This document shows positions 27,440 to 36,083 of a stretch of DNA of 64,000 bases, piece after piece. How positions within the stretch are numbered: the first letter of the stretch is position 1; every line of letters begins with the position of its first letter. The stretch spans positions 51,043-115,042 of the forward strand of contig NYWU01000016.1 of the NCBI GenBank assembly GCA_002685255.1. Direction: 5' to 3'. Both the position numbers and the translations under genes were made by a program. Source of the DNA: Idiomarinaceae bacterium (lineage in GTDB: Bacteria > Pseudomonadota > Gammaproteobacteria > Enterobacterales > Alteromonadaceae). The notes under the pieces were generated by a model. That model was not told the origin of the DNA, made no database searches, and saw only the letters and a list, made by a program, of their open reading frames with translations.

Positions 27440-28432
27440 TCATGCCTCGGGTTCGATACTTTTTATGTGCTTTCGCACCGCTAAAAAACTACCGATTAAA
27501 CCCAGCGCAACGGCAACCAACCAGACCATTAACATCTCTCCGACAGTCAATCCTGAAAGCGAGAACTGTGACTGATATAATTCAGTTACATTGGTTACGG
27601 CAGAACCAATCCACCAGATCAATAACTGGGTTGCCAACCATGCAATCACACCGCCTGCCACACCATACCAAACACCGGTATACAGAAACGGCCGTTGAAT
27701 GAATGCATCAGTGGCTCCGACGAGTTTCATAATCACGATTTCATCACGTTTACTGAGTATATTCAGTCGGATTGTATTGCTCACGATCAGAATGACAGAG
27801 ATACATAAAAGCAGCGCTAATGCGGCCAATACATCCTGAATTAAATCAACAATCGCTTGCAGACGAGACAGCCAATCAACATCGAGTTTACCCATCTGCA
27901 CTTCGCGAGCCTGTTGTAGTTCTTCAAGCAATGCCTGCGCCCGCGCAGGTGTGCGTGCTTGTTGCGCTGGTGTTACAACCAGTACATCGGGAAGCGGGTT
28001 ACTGTCAAAATAATCCAATGTTTCACCAAAACCAGAAGTCGCTTTAAACTGCTCAAACCCTTCTTGTTTGGTAACCCACTGAACCGATTCGACGTCATTA
28101 CGGATACTTATCTGCTGCTTTAATGTAGCAACCGATTGCTGGCTTGCATCGGTACGCAGAAACAAAGAAATTTCAGAGGCTTGCTGCCACTGTCCAGCAA
28201 TTTGGGAGGTGTTTTTTACCATCACATAGAGTGCGCTAGGTAGCGTTAAGCTCAAACCAAGTACAGCAACAGTCATTAAGCTCGCAATAGGATTACGCCA
28301 CAACTCCCCTAGACTACTGACCGCCTGTTGCAAATGATGCACCGGGATCATCAAAATACGCCGCCAAAACGGCAAGCTGGTTTGTTGTTGAGCACCTTTT
28401 TCGACGACTCGGTTGCGGAACAATAAGCTCAT
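27440..28432 (-). CDS. ftsX: Cell division ABC transporter permease FtsX
   Basis: Works with FtsE at the divisome; in gammaproteobacteria it activates EnvC and so septal amidases. The 330-residue protein has a cytoplasmic N-terminus, a first helix near 50-75, a periplasmic loop domain of about 100 residues, and three further helices in the C-terminal half. Its start overlaps the ftsE stop by ATGA, showing coupling. Confidence 0.94.
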   Translation of the reverse strand: MSLLFRNRVVEKGAQQQTSLPFWRRILMIPVHHLQQAVSSLGELWRNPIASLMTVAVLGLSLTLPSALYVMVKNTSQIAGQWQQASEISLFLRTDASQQSVATLKQQISIRNDVESVQWVTKQEGFEQFKATSGFGETLDYFDSNPLPDVLVVTPAQQARTPARAQALLEELQQAREVQMGKLDVDWLSRLQAIVDLIQDVLAALALLLCISVILIVSNTIRLNILSKRDEIVIMKLVGATDAFIQRPFLYTGVWYGVAGGVIAWLATQLLIWWIGSAVTNVTELYQSQFSLSGLTVGEMLMVWLVAVALGLIGSFLAVRKHIKSIEPEA

Positions 28433-29106
28433 GCCGGTTGCTCCTCTAGGCCATCATTAATGAGCCGCCCTTCTTTTAAGGTCAACGTCCGATATTTTAA
28501 CCGCGCAATGAGACCTAAATCATGCGTAGCAATGAGTACCGATACACCGACTTGGTTAAACTCCTCAAATAGCCGAATAATGTCCATTGAGAGCTTAGGG
28601 TCTAAATTACCCGTCGGTTCGTCTGCTAGTAATAGCGGTGGCTTTGTTACGATAGCGCGTGCAATACCGACACGCTGTTGTTCACCACCCGAGAGCATCA
28701 TAGGAAAATGCCGGTATTTGTCGGCCAAGCCAACCTTTTCAAGGGCCGCAAGTACCCGCTTGCGTGCCTCCTGAACGCTGTAACCTTCAATGATCAAGGG
28801 GAGCGCGACGTTATCGAACACTGACTTGTCCATTAACAATCGGTGATCTTGAAATATCATACCGATATCGCGACGTACAAAAGGAACCTGTTTCGGCTTA
28901 ATCGTATTGAGGTCATGGCCATTGATACGCACTCTACCAGCAGTCGGGCGCTCCATCACACTGATTAACTTGAGTAAGGTGCTTTTACCCGCGCCGGAGT
29001 GCCCTGTCAGAAACGCCATCTCGCCGGGTTTAACATGAAAATCAACATGACTGAGGGCTTGGTGACCCCCAGGATAGGTTTTACTGACTTGCTCGAAGCG
29101 TATCAT
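28429..29106 (-). CDS. ftsE: Cell division ATP-binding protein FtsE
   Basis: ATPase partner of FtsX. The 225-residue protein has Walker A GHSGAGKS at 35-42, signature LSGGEQ at 138-143 and Walker B LLLADEP ending at E163-P164. It follows ftsY by 17 bases and overlaps ftsX, the standard ftsYEX operon. Confidence 0.96.
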   Translation of the reverse strand: MIRFEQVSKTYPGGHQALSHVDFHVKPGEMAFLTGHSGAGKSTLLKLISVMERPTAGRVRINGHDLNTIKPKQVPFVRRDIGMIFQDHRLLMDKSVFDNVALPLIIEGYSVQEARKRVLAALEKVGLADKYRHFPMMLSGGEQQRVGIARAIVTKPPLLLADEPTGNLDPKLSMDIIRLFEEFNQVGVSVLIATHDLGLIARLKYRTLTLKEGRLINDGLEEQPA

Positions 29107-29123
29107 AGTGTCTTAAGGTTGCT

Positions 29124-30416
29124 TTATTCTTGGTCTAGCTTACGGTCAAATAACGCCTGAATAAAGTCTCGCGCGATAAATGGTCGTAAATCATCTAATT
29201 GCTCGCCCACACCGATGTATCGAATAGGAATTTTAAATTCATCGGCTACGGCAAAAATCACACCGCCTTTAGCGGTACCATCCAATTTCGTCATTACAAT
29301 TCCGCTCACTCCGACAGCTTCGGTGAACAGTTTGGCTTGCGAGATTGCATTTTGGCCAGTGCCCGCGTCTAACGTCAGCATCACTTCGTGTGGCGCTTGC
29401 GGATCCTGCTTTTTCATTACCCGCACAATTTTCTTTAGCTCTTCCATTAAATTCGATTTATTCTGCAAGCGGCCTGCTGTATCGGCAATCAGTACGTCGA
29501 TACCCCGCGCTTTAGCGGCCTGCATCGCATCGAACAATACTGATGCACTATCAGAACCGGTCTGTTGTGCAATAACAGGAATTTCGTTGCGTTCGCCCCA
29601 GATCTGTAACTGTTCTACGGCAGCGGCGCGGAACGTGTCCCCGGCTGCGAGCATGACTGACTTGCCCTCACGTTTGAACTGTTTAGCGAGCTTACCAATG
29701 GTGGTGGTTTTACCCACTCCATTTACACCGGTCATCAAAATGACATACGGCGTTTTACTGGTATCAATCGCGAGCGGCTTATCGACCGGCTCGAGCAAGG
29801 CTTCCATCTGCTCTTGCAGCAATTCATATAGTGCTTCGGCATCTTTAAGTTGTTTGCGATCCGCTTGTTGCGTCAGATTATCGATGATTTTTGTGGTCGT
29901 TTTTACGCCTAAATCAGCCATTAATAATTGAGTTTCAAGTTCTTCAAACAGATCGTCATCGATCTTCTTACCTTTAAAGACGCCGAATAAGCCCGAACCA
30001 ATACTGCCCGATGTCCGCTTGAGTCCCTCGGTCAGGCGAGCCCAAAGCCCCTTCTTCTTAGCGGGTGCCGCTTCGGGTGTTGATTCAACTTCAGGTTCTA
30101 TTGCTGGAGCGGCTTCAGGCTCGGGCTCAGGCTCAGGCTCAGGCTCAATGTTAGACTCAGATCTTGTCCCCTCTGCAGAGACAACCTCAGGTTCTGGGTC
30201 GAGCTCAGGTTCGGGTTCAGACTGCTTAGGAGGTTCCGGCTCGACCTCAGGTAACGGCTTTCCTGCGGCAGAATCGGCCGTCACTTGCGCACAGTCTTCC
30301 GTTGCATCAGCATCACGTGGGGTCGACTGCTGCTCTTGCTCATCTTGTTTTATTTCTTTCTCATCTTGTTTCGACGATTTATTGCGTCGAAACATAGAAA
30401 ACAAACCTTTTGCCAT
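29124..30416 (-). CDS. ftsY: Signal recognition particle receptor FtsY
   Basis: Membrane-associated GTPase that receives SRP-ribosome complexes. The 430-residue protein has a short basic start, a long acidic A domain (about 15-125) made largely of Pro-Glu repeats, and the C-terminal NG domain. GTPase motifs are GVNGVGKTTTIGKL, DTAGR and TKLDG. The start MAKGLFSMFRRN at 30416 is preferred over a nine-residue extension. The acidic region is encoded by a hexanucleotide repeat and may vary in length between strains. Confidence 0.96.
   Translation of the reverse strand: MAKGLFSMFRRNKSSKQDEKEIKQDEQEQQSTPRDADATEDCAQVTADSAAGKPLPEVEPEPPKQSEPEPELDPEPEVVSAEGTRSESNIEPEPEPEPEPEAAPAIEPEVESTPEAAPAKKKGLWARLTEGLKRTSGSIGSGLFGVFKGKKIDDDLFEELETQLLMADLGVKTTTKIIDNLTQQADRKQLKDAEALYELLQEQMEALLEPVDKPLAIDTSKTPYVILMTGVNGVGKTTTIGKLAKQFKREGKSVMLAAGDTFRAAAVEQLQIWGERNEIPVIAQQTGSDSASVLFDAMQAAKARGIDVLIADTAGRLQNKSNLMEELKKIVRVMKKQDPQAPHEVMLTLDAGTGQNAISQAKLFTEAVGVSGIVMTKLDGTAKGGVIFAVADEFKIPIRYIGVGEQLDDLRPFIARDFIQALFDRKLDQE
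30118..30147 (-). repeat. Hexanucleotide tandem repeat in ftsY
   Basis: Five tandem six-base units (one GGCTCG then four GGCTCA on the plus strand) encode alternating Pro-Glu in the FtsY acidic domain. The period is a multiple of three, so slippage would change length without a frameshift. Confidence 0.85.
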
Positions 30417-30451
30417 AATTGAATACCTTGGAACTACAACCATTAAATCGT

Positions 30452-30469
30452 TAAACTAGTGATAGTTTA
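30452..30469. promoter_or_regulatory. Inverted repeat between ftsY and rsmD
   Basis: TAAACTA-GTGA-TAGTTTA is a perfect 7-4-7 inverted repeat in the 109-base divergent region. It includes a possible minus-strand -10 (TAAACT). It may be an operator or promoter element; no regulator is recognised. Confidence 0.3.
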
Positions 30470-30525
30470 CCACGCTGTAGCGAAACTGACGACGCACCCA
30501 GATAATTAACCAGGCCAATTATATT

Positions 30526-31125
30526 GTGAGAAAACAAAGCAACAAGAAAACAGGAGAGTTGCGCCTTATTGCCGGGCAATGGCGCGGGCGCAAGCTGCCC
30601 ATACTAACAGCCGAGGGGCTTCGCCCTACCACGGACCGCGTACGAGAGACGTTATTTAATTGGCTGCAATTTGATATTCAAGGCGCTCAGGTTGTCGATT
30701 TGTTTGCTGGCAGCGGTAGCTTAGGCTTTGAAGCCGCATCGAGAGGCGCCCAACAGGTAACTCTGATAGAAATGGACAAGGCGGCGGCGCGGCAATTGAA
30801 TCAAAATGTCAGTCGCTTATCGGCACCACAAATTAATGTGATACAACAAAGCGCGCTCGATTGGCTAAACGCGGAGTCAACTCAACCCACTAAACTAGAC
30901 ATCGTATTTATCGATCCACCGTTTAATAAATCACTCGTCAGTCCGACGCTTGAAGCGCTGAAACGAGGTGAGTGGTTACATTCGGACTCGCTGATTTATG
31001 TCGAAAGTGAGCACAACTTGCCGCCTGAAGTCTTCAATGACTTTGATATCCTCCGAGAGAAGCATCACGGTCAAGTCAGCTTTAGGTTGCTCACTCCATC
31101 AACTGAAGAGACAACACACGTATGA
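30526..31125 (+). CDS. rsmD: 16S rRNA (guanine(966)-N(2))-methyltransferase
   Basis: Methylates G966 of 16S rRNA using S-adenosylmethionine. The 199-residue protein has GQWRGRKLP near the start, SAM-binding DLFAGSGSLGFEA and the catalytic FIDPPF motif. It starts with GTG 30526. Its stop overlaps the following gene by ATGA. Placement divergent to ftsY is the E. coli arrangement. Confidence 0.95.
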   Translation: MRKQSNKKTGELRLIAGQWRGRKLPILTAEGLRPTTDRVRETLFNWLQFDIQGAQVVDLFAGSGSLGFEAASRGAQQVTLIEMDKAAARQLNQNVSRLSAPQINVIQQSALDWLNAESTQPTKLDIVFIDPPFNKSLVSPTLEALKRGEWLHSDSLIYVESEHNLPPEVFNDFDILREKHHGQVSFRLLTPSTEETTHV

Positions 31126-31400
31126 ATATGATTTTACTTCTCGGCAAAGCGATTTTTGCCATTATATGGATTGCTTTGCTTGCGCTTTTATCGGGTTTAG
31201 TCGTCGACATGAGCACCCAAGCTTATGGTCTGATTGCTATGTTACTCGGCGTACTTGTGATTATGCATTTGTTATTGCTGGGGATTTTTGTTGCCACGAT
31301 GAAAGCTCAGCTCCCTTGGAAAAAGGGAGATGGCTGGCAGATTCTTATCTTCGGCATTTTCGGATGGCTAACGATCTACGCACGTCAGTCTGATGACTGA
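31122..31400 (+). CDS. yhhL: DUF1145 family membrane protein (YhhL-like)
   Basis: A 92-residue protein with about three hydrophobic segments (about 4-25, 33-58 and 72-86) and PWKKGDGWQ in the last loop. The DUF1145 gene next to rsmD in E. coli is yhhL, of unknown function. The overlap with rsmD shows translational coupling. The 3' end overlaps the convergent DUF416 gene by 16 bases. Confidence 0.8.
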   Translation: MNMILLLGKAIFAIIWIALLALLSGLVVDMSTQAYGLIAMLLGVLVIMHLLLLGIFVATMKAQLPWKKGDGWQILIFGIFGWLTIYARQSDD

Positions 31401-31996
31401 TTCACTTCAAGGCCGATGTTAGAAATACCTTCATCGGCCACCATTTGCTTCAGCTGATTAACCAGTGCCTTAGTGACGGTTGGTTGCGCTTCGAGGTAAT
31501 TGAGCATCGCCTGCTGCATTTCAACTTCATACTGATACAGCTCGTGTTGATTAACCACCTCTCGTAACTGCTCGGCGGGCACCTCATCGGCAATATTGAG
31601 CTCTATGAATTTAGCCACCGAGGCTTGTGATACTTTTGCCACATCGACAAAGTTTTTTGCGTCTTTATCAAGCACGCCCTGTAGCAAGGTGCTGATAGCA
31701 GTACAGGCATCCATCGCAGGATAAACTCCGAGCATGTCATGACCGTATTCACTCGGCGTCACTTCATCGACTTTCTCTTGCCAACGCTCTGCGTTGATTT
31801 TGCTGTGTTTAGGATTTGCATGACGGTCCCATAGCGCGTTGAGTGCACCACGTAACGGTTTGAGTTCACCGAACCCCGTGAGCTGATGAAAAAATTCATA
31901 ATTTGGCAGCATCCGCTCGCACAGATACAATGCAAACAATGATTGTTTTTCGGTTTCCATCGCGCGGATGCGTTGAAACGTATTTAATTGACCCAC
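31385..31996 (-). CDS. DUF416 family protein (YjaG-like)
   Basis: A 203-residue cytosolic, largely helical protein. FALYLCERMLPNYEFFHQLTG, GVYPAMDACTAIS and GISNIGLE match the DUF416/YjaG family, whose function is unknown. I place the start at GTG 31996, where a GAGGA is correctly spaced; TTG 32002 is too close to it and ATG further in would cut conserved sequence. Confidence 0.85.
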   Translation of the reverse strand: MGQLNTFQRIRAMETEKQSLFALYLCERMLPNYEFFHQLTGFGELKPLRGALNALWDRHANPKHSKINAERWQEKVDEVTPSEYGHDMLGVYPAMDACTAISTLLQGVLDKDAKNFVDVAKVSQASVAKFIELNIADEVPAEQLREVVNQHELYQYEVEMQQAMLNYLEAQPTVTKALVNQLKQMVADEGISNIGLEVNQSSD

Positions 31997-32030
31997 AAGC
32001 AATCCTCGTTTTCGCTGAAGGACCCGTATT

Positions 32031-32978
32031 ATGCCTAAAATAAGCTTGCCTCGCTACGATGACATTGTATTAGCTGCCAATCGCTTGGAAGGTTTTATTA
32101 AGCACACACCGGTGCTCACATGTTCGGAGCTCAATGATGCCCTTGACTGTGAGGTTTTCTTTAAGTGCGAAAACCTTCAGAAATCCGGGGCGTTTAAGTA
32201 TCGCGGCGCCAGCAATGCCTTGCTATCTCTGTCAGAGCAACAGCGTAAAGCCGGTGTATTTACCGTATCATCCGGTAATCACGGTGCAGCGCTAGGCTAT
32301 GCTGGAGCACGTTTAGGCATCTCCGTTACGGTCGCGGTGCCCAATAACGCGCCTGCTATAAAACGCAACAATATTGAAGCCAGCGGTGCCACAATAGTCA
32401 CGATAGAGCCGGGTATGGAAGCGCGAGAGCGGTTCGCAGCAGAACGAGCGCATACCGGTGAGACATTTATTCCACCCTACGATCACCCCGATATTATCGC
32501 GGGACAAGGGACGGCTACGCTGGAGCTACTCAAACAAGTTGAAGATTTAGACGCTGTCATCACCCCTTTAGGTGGCGGCGGCCTGCTTGCAGGCGCCTGC
32601 CTAGCGGCACGAGGACTCGAAGTTTATGGCGCTGAACCGGTGCTCGCTAATGATGGGTTTGAGTCACTCAGCACGGGTATCCGGCAACCCGCTAAACCAC
32701 CTCGTAGTATTTGCGATGGCTTACTGACGCAATTGGGTGAATATAATTTCGAAATATTAAAACGCCACGTAAGTGCTGTGCTTGTCGTTGAGGATAAAGA
32801 CACAAAAGCGGCCATGGAACTGATCTGGCAGCGTCTTAAAATCATTATAGAACCATCCTCAGCGATCACGCTGGCGGCGCTGAAGCAAGAGCGAAGTCGA
32901 TTCGCCGGGAAACGGGTTGGGATTATATTAAGTGGTGGGAATATCGCGGCCGAGCCCAGTCAGCCGCTCAAGGTTTAA
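32031..32978 (+). CDS. Serine/threonine dehydratase-like PLP enzyme (fold type II)
   Basis: Probably deaminates L-threonine or L-serine (or acts on hydroxyaspartate). The 315-residue catalytic domain has the PLP lysine K56 in SGAFKYRGA, the phosphate-contact SSGNHG, the GGGGL loop and SGGN at the end. There is no C-terminal ACT regulatory domain, so it is not the biosynthetic, feedback-inhibited IlvA form. Serine racemase and threo-3-hydroxyaspartate dehydratase share this architecture. AAGGA precedes the start. Confidence 0.85.
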   Translation: MPKISLPRYDDIVLAANRLEGFIKHTPVLTCSELNDALDCEVFFKCENLQKSGAFKYRGASNALLSLSEQQRKAGVFTVSSGNHGAALGYAGARLGISVTVAVPNNAPAIKRNNIEASGATIVTIEPGMEARERFAAERAHTGETFIPPYDHPDIIAGQGTATLELLKQVEDLDAVITPLGGGGLLAGACLAARGLEVYGAEPVLANDGFESLSTGIRQPAKPPRSICDGLLTQLGEYNFEILKRHVSAVLVVEDKDTKAAMELIWQRLKIIIEPSSAITLAALKQERSRFAGKRVGIILSGGNIAAEPSQPLKV

Positions 32979-33397
32979 GTTGCGAAGATATCGTCATCGC
33001 TTTTGAACGTTTTGAATTCAAGCGCGTTGCCGCAGTAATCGTAGAAAAACATCGTGCCTTGCTCGCCCGGTTTGCCTTGAAAACGAATATAAGGCTCGAT
33101 GACAAACTCAATATCAGAGTCAGCAATCTTACGCGCCACATCGTCCCAATCTTCGCGTAATAACACGACACCGAAGTGAGGCACGGGCACATTGTGACCA
33201 TCGACGCCGCTGTGGTTTTTAACACCCGCTATTTCAGGTGCCACATGCGTCACAAATTGATGACCAAAGAAGTTCCAGTCGATCCAATCGTCACTACTAC
33301 GACCTTGTTCCAGCCCCAGGATCTCACCATAGAACTTGCGGGCGTTGTCGAGGGACTTTACGGGTAAGGCTAAATGAAACGGACGTACTGCTGACAT
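32975..33397 (-). CDS. VOC/glyoxalase-like protein
   Basis: A protein of about 140 residues of the vicinal-oxygen-chelate superfamily: HLALPVKSLDNARKFYGEILGLEQG opens the first beta-alpha-beta unit, VPHFGVVL the second, and FFYDYCGNALEF supplies the terminal metal-type Glu. Conserved H10 and E near the end are consistent with a metal site. Substrate unknown. ATG 33397 is taken over TTG 33403. It follows the small membrane protein gene directly. Confidence 0.83.
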   Translation of the reverse strand: MSAVRPFHLALPVKSLDNARKFYGEILGLEQGRSSDDWIDWNFFGHQFVTHVAPEIAGVKNHSGVDGHNVPVPHFGVVLLREDWDDVARKIADSDIEFVIEPYIRFQGKPGEQGTMFFYDYCGNALEFKTFKSDDDIFAT

Positions 33398-33403
33398 TGG
33401 CAA

Positions 33404-33631
33404 TTACATCCGTGCTTGAGGTTCGTGAATAGACTGACGCATCGCTGGAGAACGCTTCCACATGCGGTGCCCGATCGCTGCAAGCAACAGACCCCAGTTA
33501 AGTGGAGGAATAAACCCTGCGGTCAATACCGCTAATAAACTCCAAAGCGGTTTAGATTGATACTGACCGACTAAGCCGTAAAACAATAACGCGGCTACGA
33601 GTCCCTGAAGTAACAGTAGGCTCAATAGCAT
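33404..33631 (-). CDS. Small hydrophobic membrane protein of unknown function
   Basis: A 75-residue protein with two likely membrane helices (about 2-21 and 29-52) and a basic, polar C-terminus. AAGGAAAG is well placed before ATG 33631. Its stop lies just before the VOC gene, so the two are probably one operon. No family recognised. Confidence 0.7.
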   Translation of the reverse strand: MLLSLLLLQGLVAALLFYGLVGQYQSKPLWSLLAVLTAGFIPPLNWGLLLAAIGHRMWKRSPAMRQSIHEPQARM

Positions 33632-33750
33632 AATTCTTTCCTTCTTTAGCGAACATTTTTGTCACTGCAAACTGCAGTTTTTTGTTATTCCTAAGCCTAA
33701 TCAATTATGACGAAACTGTAAAATAATGTATAAACCACTGATTTATATAT

Positions 33751-33778
33751 AAAAAAACCGGTCTCGCGACCGGTTTTT
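33751..33778. terminator. Bidirectional rho-independent terminator
   Basis: CCGGTC and GACCGG form the stem around TCGC, flanked by seven A and five T residues. On the minus strand it lies about 40 bases beyond the cystathionine gamma-lyase stop with seven T residues after the stem. Confidence 0.9.
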
Positions 33779-33814
33779 AAGTTGTATAGCTTTACTTTTA
33801 ATCGATAATATCGT

Positions 33815-34987
33815 TTAGAACGCGTTTAAAGCCGCATCGAGATCGGCTTTAAGATCGTCCAGATCTTCAATACCCACCGACACACGAACAAAGTTGTCTA
33901 AGATACCTAGTTTCTCACGATTTTCTTTGGGTACTGAAGCATGTGTCATAATCGCAGGGTGTTCGATTAACGATTCAACCCCACCTAAACTTTCTGCCAA
34001 CGCAAAGATTTCGACCGACTCTAAGAACTTACGAGCAGCTGCCAAATCGCCTTTCAGTAAAATTGAGATCATGCCGCCAAAACCGGACATCTGACGCTTC
34101 GCAAGCGCGTGTTGTGGATGGCTTTCAAGACCTGGGTAGATCACCTTCTCGACTTTCGGATGTTGCTCGAGCCATTGCGCCAACTCGAGCGCTGCTTGGT
34201 TGTGATGACGCATACGCAGCGCTAACGTTTTAACACCACGGAGCGCTAAATAGGAGTCAAACGGACCCGCAACAGCACCGACCGAATTTTGCAAGAATAG
34301 CATCTGTTCGACTAGGTCTTGGTTATCACCTACAACGGCGATACCACCCACCATATCGGAGTGACCATTTAGATACTTAGTCGCCGAGTGCATAACGATA
34401 TCAGCACCGAGCTCAATCGGGCGTTGATTGAAAGGCGTCGCAAAGGTGTTATCCACTACCACGATGATGTCTGGGTTGTGTGCCTTTGCGGTTTTCACAA
34501 TGGCTTCAATATCAACCAGTTTCAACATAGGGTTGCTGGGTGTTTCAACCCAAATCATACGTGTTTCTGAGGTCAGCGCCTGTTCGACTTGCTTAATGTC
34601 GGCAAGGTCAACGTATGAGAACTTAAGTCCCGCTGAACGCCCACGTACCTTATCGAACAAACGGAAACTGCCACCGTATAAGTCATCCATAGCGACCACG
34701 TGATCGCCACTATCAAGCAACTCTAAAATTGTAGAGGTCGCCGCCATGCCCGAAGCAAAGGCAAGACCTTGTGTGCCCCCTTCCAAATTCGCGACGGCGC
34801 GCTCCCATGCGAAACGCGTTGGATTGTGCGAACGAGAATACTCAAAGCCTTTATGTTCGCCCGGACTCTCTTGCGCATAGGTTGAGCTGGTAAAAATCGG
34901 AGGCATGACAGCCCCGGTAACCGGCTCGGGTGACTGACCACCATGAATGGTGCGTGTCGCAAATTTCATTGGTTTATTTGATGCCAT
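33815..34987 (-). CDS. Cystathionine gamma-lyase family enzyme
   Basis: PLP enzyme of the Cys/Met metabolism family (fold type I). In 390 residues it shows YSRSHNPTR at 50-58, the PLP-lysine K204 in HSATKYLNGHSDMVGG, and SLGGVESLIEHPA. The direct partner upstream is a cystathionine beta-synthase-like gene, so a gamma-lyase role (cystathionine to cysteine) is more likely than cystathionine gamma-synthase, but the family cannot be separated by eye. AAGGAG precedes ATG 34987. Confidence 0.87.
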   Translation of the reverse strand: MASNKPMKFATRTIHGGQSPEPVTGAVMPPIFTSSTYAQESPGEHKGFEYSRSHNPTRFAWERAVANLEGGTQGLAFASGMAATSTILELLDSGDHVVAMDDLYGGSFRLFDKVRGRSAGLKFSYVDLADIKQVEQALTSETRMIWVETPSNPMLKLVDIEAIVKTAKAHNPDIIVVVDNTFATPFNQRPIELGADIVMHSATKYLNGHSDMVGGIAVVGDNQDLVEQMLFLQNSVGAVAGPFDSYLALRGVKTLALRMRHHNQAALELAQWLEQHPKVEKVIYPGLESHPQHALAKRQMSGFGGMISILLKGDLAAARKFLESVEIFALAESLGGVESLIEHPAIMTHASVPKENREKLGILDNFVRVSVGIEDLDDLKADLDAALNAF

Positions 34988-34999
34988 TATTACAACTCC

Positions 35000-35965
35000 T
35001 TACAGCAAATTATTTTCACGCATCCACTCATCGTTGAATAACTTCGATAAGTAGCGATTACCCGTATCACACGCAAGTGTCACCACTTGCTTTTTCTCGG
35101 TTTGATCTTGGCAATAACGCACTGCAGCAGCGATTAAGGTGCCGCTCGAAGAGCCCACCATAACACCCTCTTTCTCAAGCACCTGACGCGCCATCTGCAT
35201 ACCTTCTTTATCTGAAATCGCGTAGGCTTTATTGGCTAATTCAATTTCGCAGATTTTTGGAACGAAATCCTCGCCAATACCCTCGGCCAACCAGCTGCCC
35301 GCTTCGACATGCTCTCCACGATTCACTAATGGTTCCAAAATTGAGCCAGTAGGATCGGCAAGCACTAAATCAACATCGGACTTTTGCTCACGGAGATAGC
35401 GCCCAATACCTGTTAAGGTGCCGCCTGAACCGACACCACAAACGAAGGCATCAATGTCGCCATCCGTTTGTTGCCAAATCTCTGGACCCGTGGTTTTGTA
35501 ATGCGCTTCTACGTTGGCAGGGTTTTCAAATTGGTTTACATAGAACCAGCCGTTTTCTTCGGCTAAGCGAGCGGCCATATCTTGGTAGTATTCAGGGTGA
35601 CCTTTTTGTACATCTGAGCGAGTCTGTTTGACAGTCGCCCCCATCGCACGCAAATTGTTGACTTTCTCTTGGCTCATTTTATCAGGCATTACGATCATCA
35701 AGGGGTAGCCCTTACTCGCCGCAACTAACGCCAAGCCCAAGCCTGTATTGCCTGCAGTCGCCTCGATGATGGTATCGCCTGGCTTCAATTTGCCATCACG
35801 CTCAGCCGCATTAATCATCTCAACGGCGATGCGGTCCTTGATAGACCCACCCGGGTTTTGCAGCTCTAACTTAAGATACAAATCGCAGGGACCTGTATCG
35901 ATGTTGTTCACTTTTACCAACGGCGTGTTGCCGATCATTTCCAATACGTTGTCATATACTTTCAT
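35000..35965 (-). CDS. Cystathionine beta-synthase (core-domain form)
   Basis: Condenses serine (or O-acetylserine) with homocysteine to cystathionine. The 321-residue protein has the PLP lysine K43 in PGGSIKDRIA, GNTGLGLAL, GSGGTLTGIG and the terminal SKLFNDEWM that distinguishes CBS-like from plain CysK/CysM proteins. It lacks the C-terminal Bateman (CBS-pair) domain. With the gene 12 bases downstream it makes a reverse-transsulfuration operon. A good promoter lies at 36002-36030. Confidence 0.85.
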   Translation of the reverse strand: MKVYDNVLEMIGNTPLVKVNNIDTGPCDLYLKLELQNPGGSIKDRIAVEMINAAERDGKLKPGDTIIEATAGNTGLGLALVAASKGYPLMIVMPDKMSQEKVNNLRAMGATVKQTRSDVQKGHPEYYQDMAARLAEENGWFYVNQFENPANVEAHYKTTGPEIWQQTDGDIDAFVCGVGSGGTLTGIGRYLREQKSDVDLVLADPTGSILEPLVNRGEHVEAGSWLAEGIGEDFVPKICEIELANKAYAISDKEGMQMARQVLEKEGVMVGSSSGTLIAAAVRYCQDQTEKKQVVTLACDTGNRYLSKLFNDEWMRENNLL

Positions 35966-36001
35966 ATCGCGTCGCTTTTTCTCATCTGTTCAATGCGGTT
36001 C

Positions 36002-36030
36002 ATTATCCCTATACTTTGACCACTTAACAA
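36002..36030 (-). promoter_or_regulatory. Predicted sigma-70 promoter of the transsulfuration operon
   Basis: On the minus strand TTGTTA and GATAAT are separated by exactly 17 bases. It overlaps a weaker plus-strand promoter for the threonine aldolase gene (TTGACC at 36016-36021, TTAGAA at 36039-36044), so the two divergent units may compete. Confidence 0.5.
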
Positions 36031-36083
36031 CCACCGCCTTAGAACGCTTTGTTCAAAACAATAACTAGTTAAGCGAGACGCAA

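Noticed and set aside
29215..30459. Long plus-strand open frames opposite ftsY (238 and 146 codons, Ser/Gly-rich)
   Set aside because: They are mirror images of the FtsY coding sequence and its Pro-Glu repeat; they have no ribosome site or family features.
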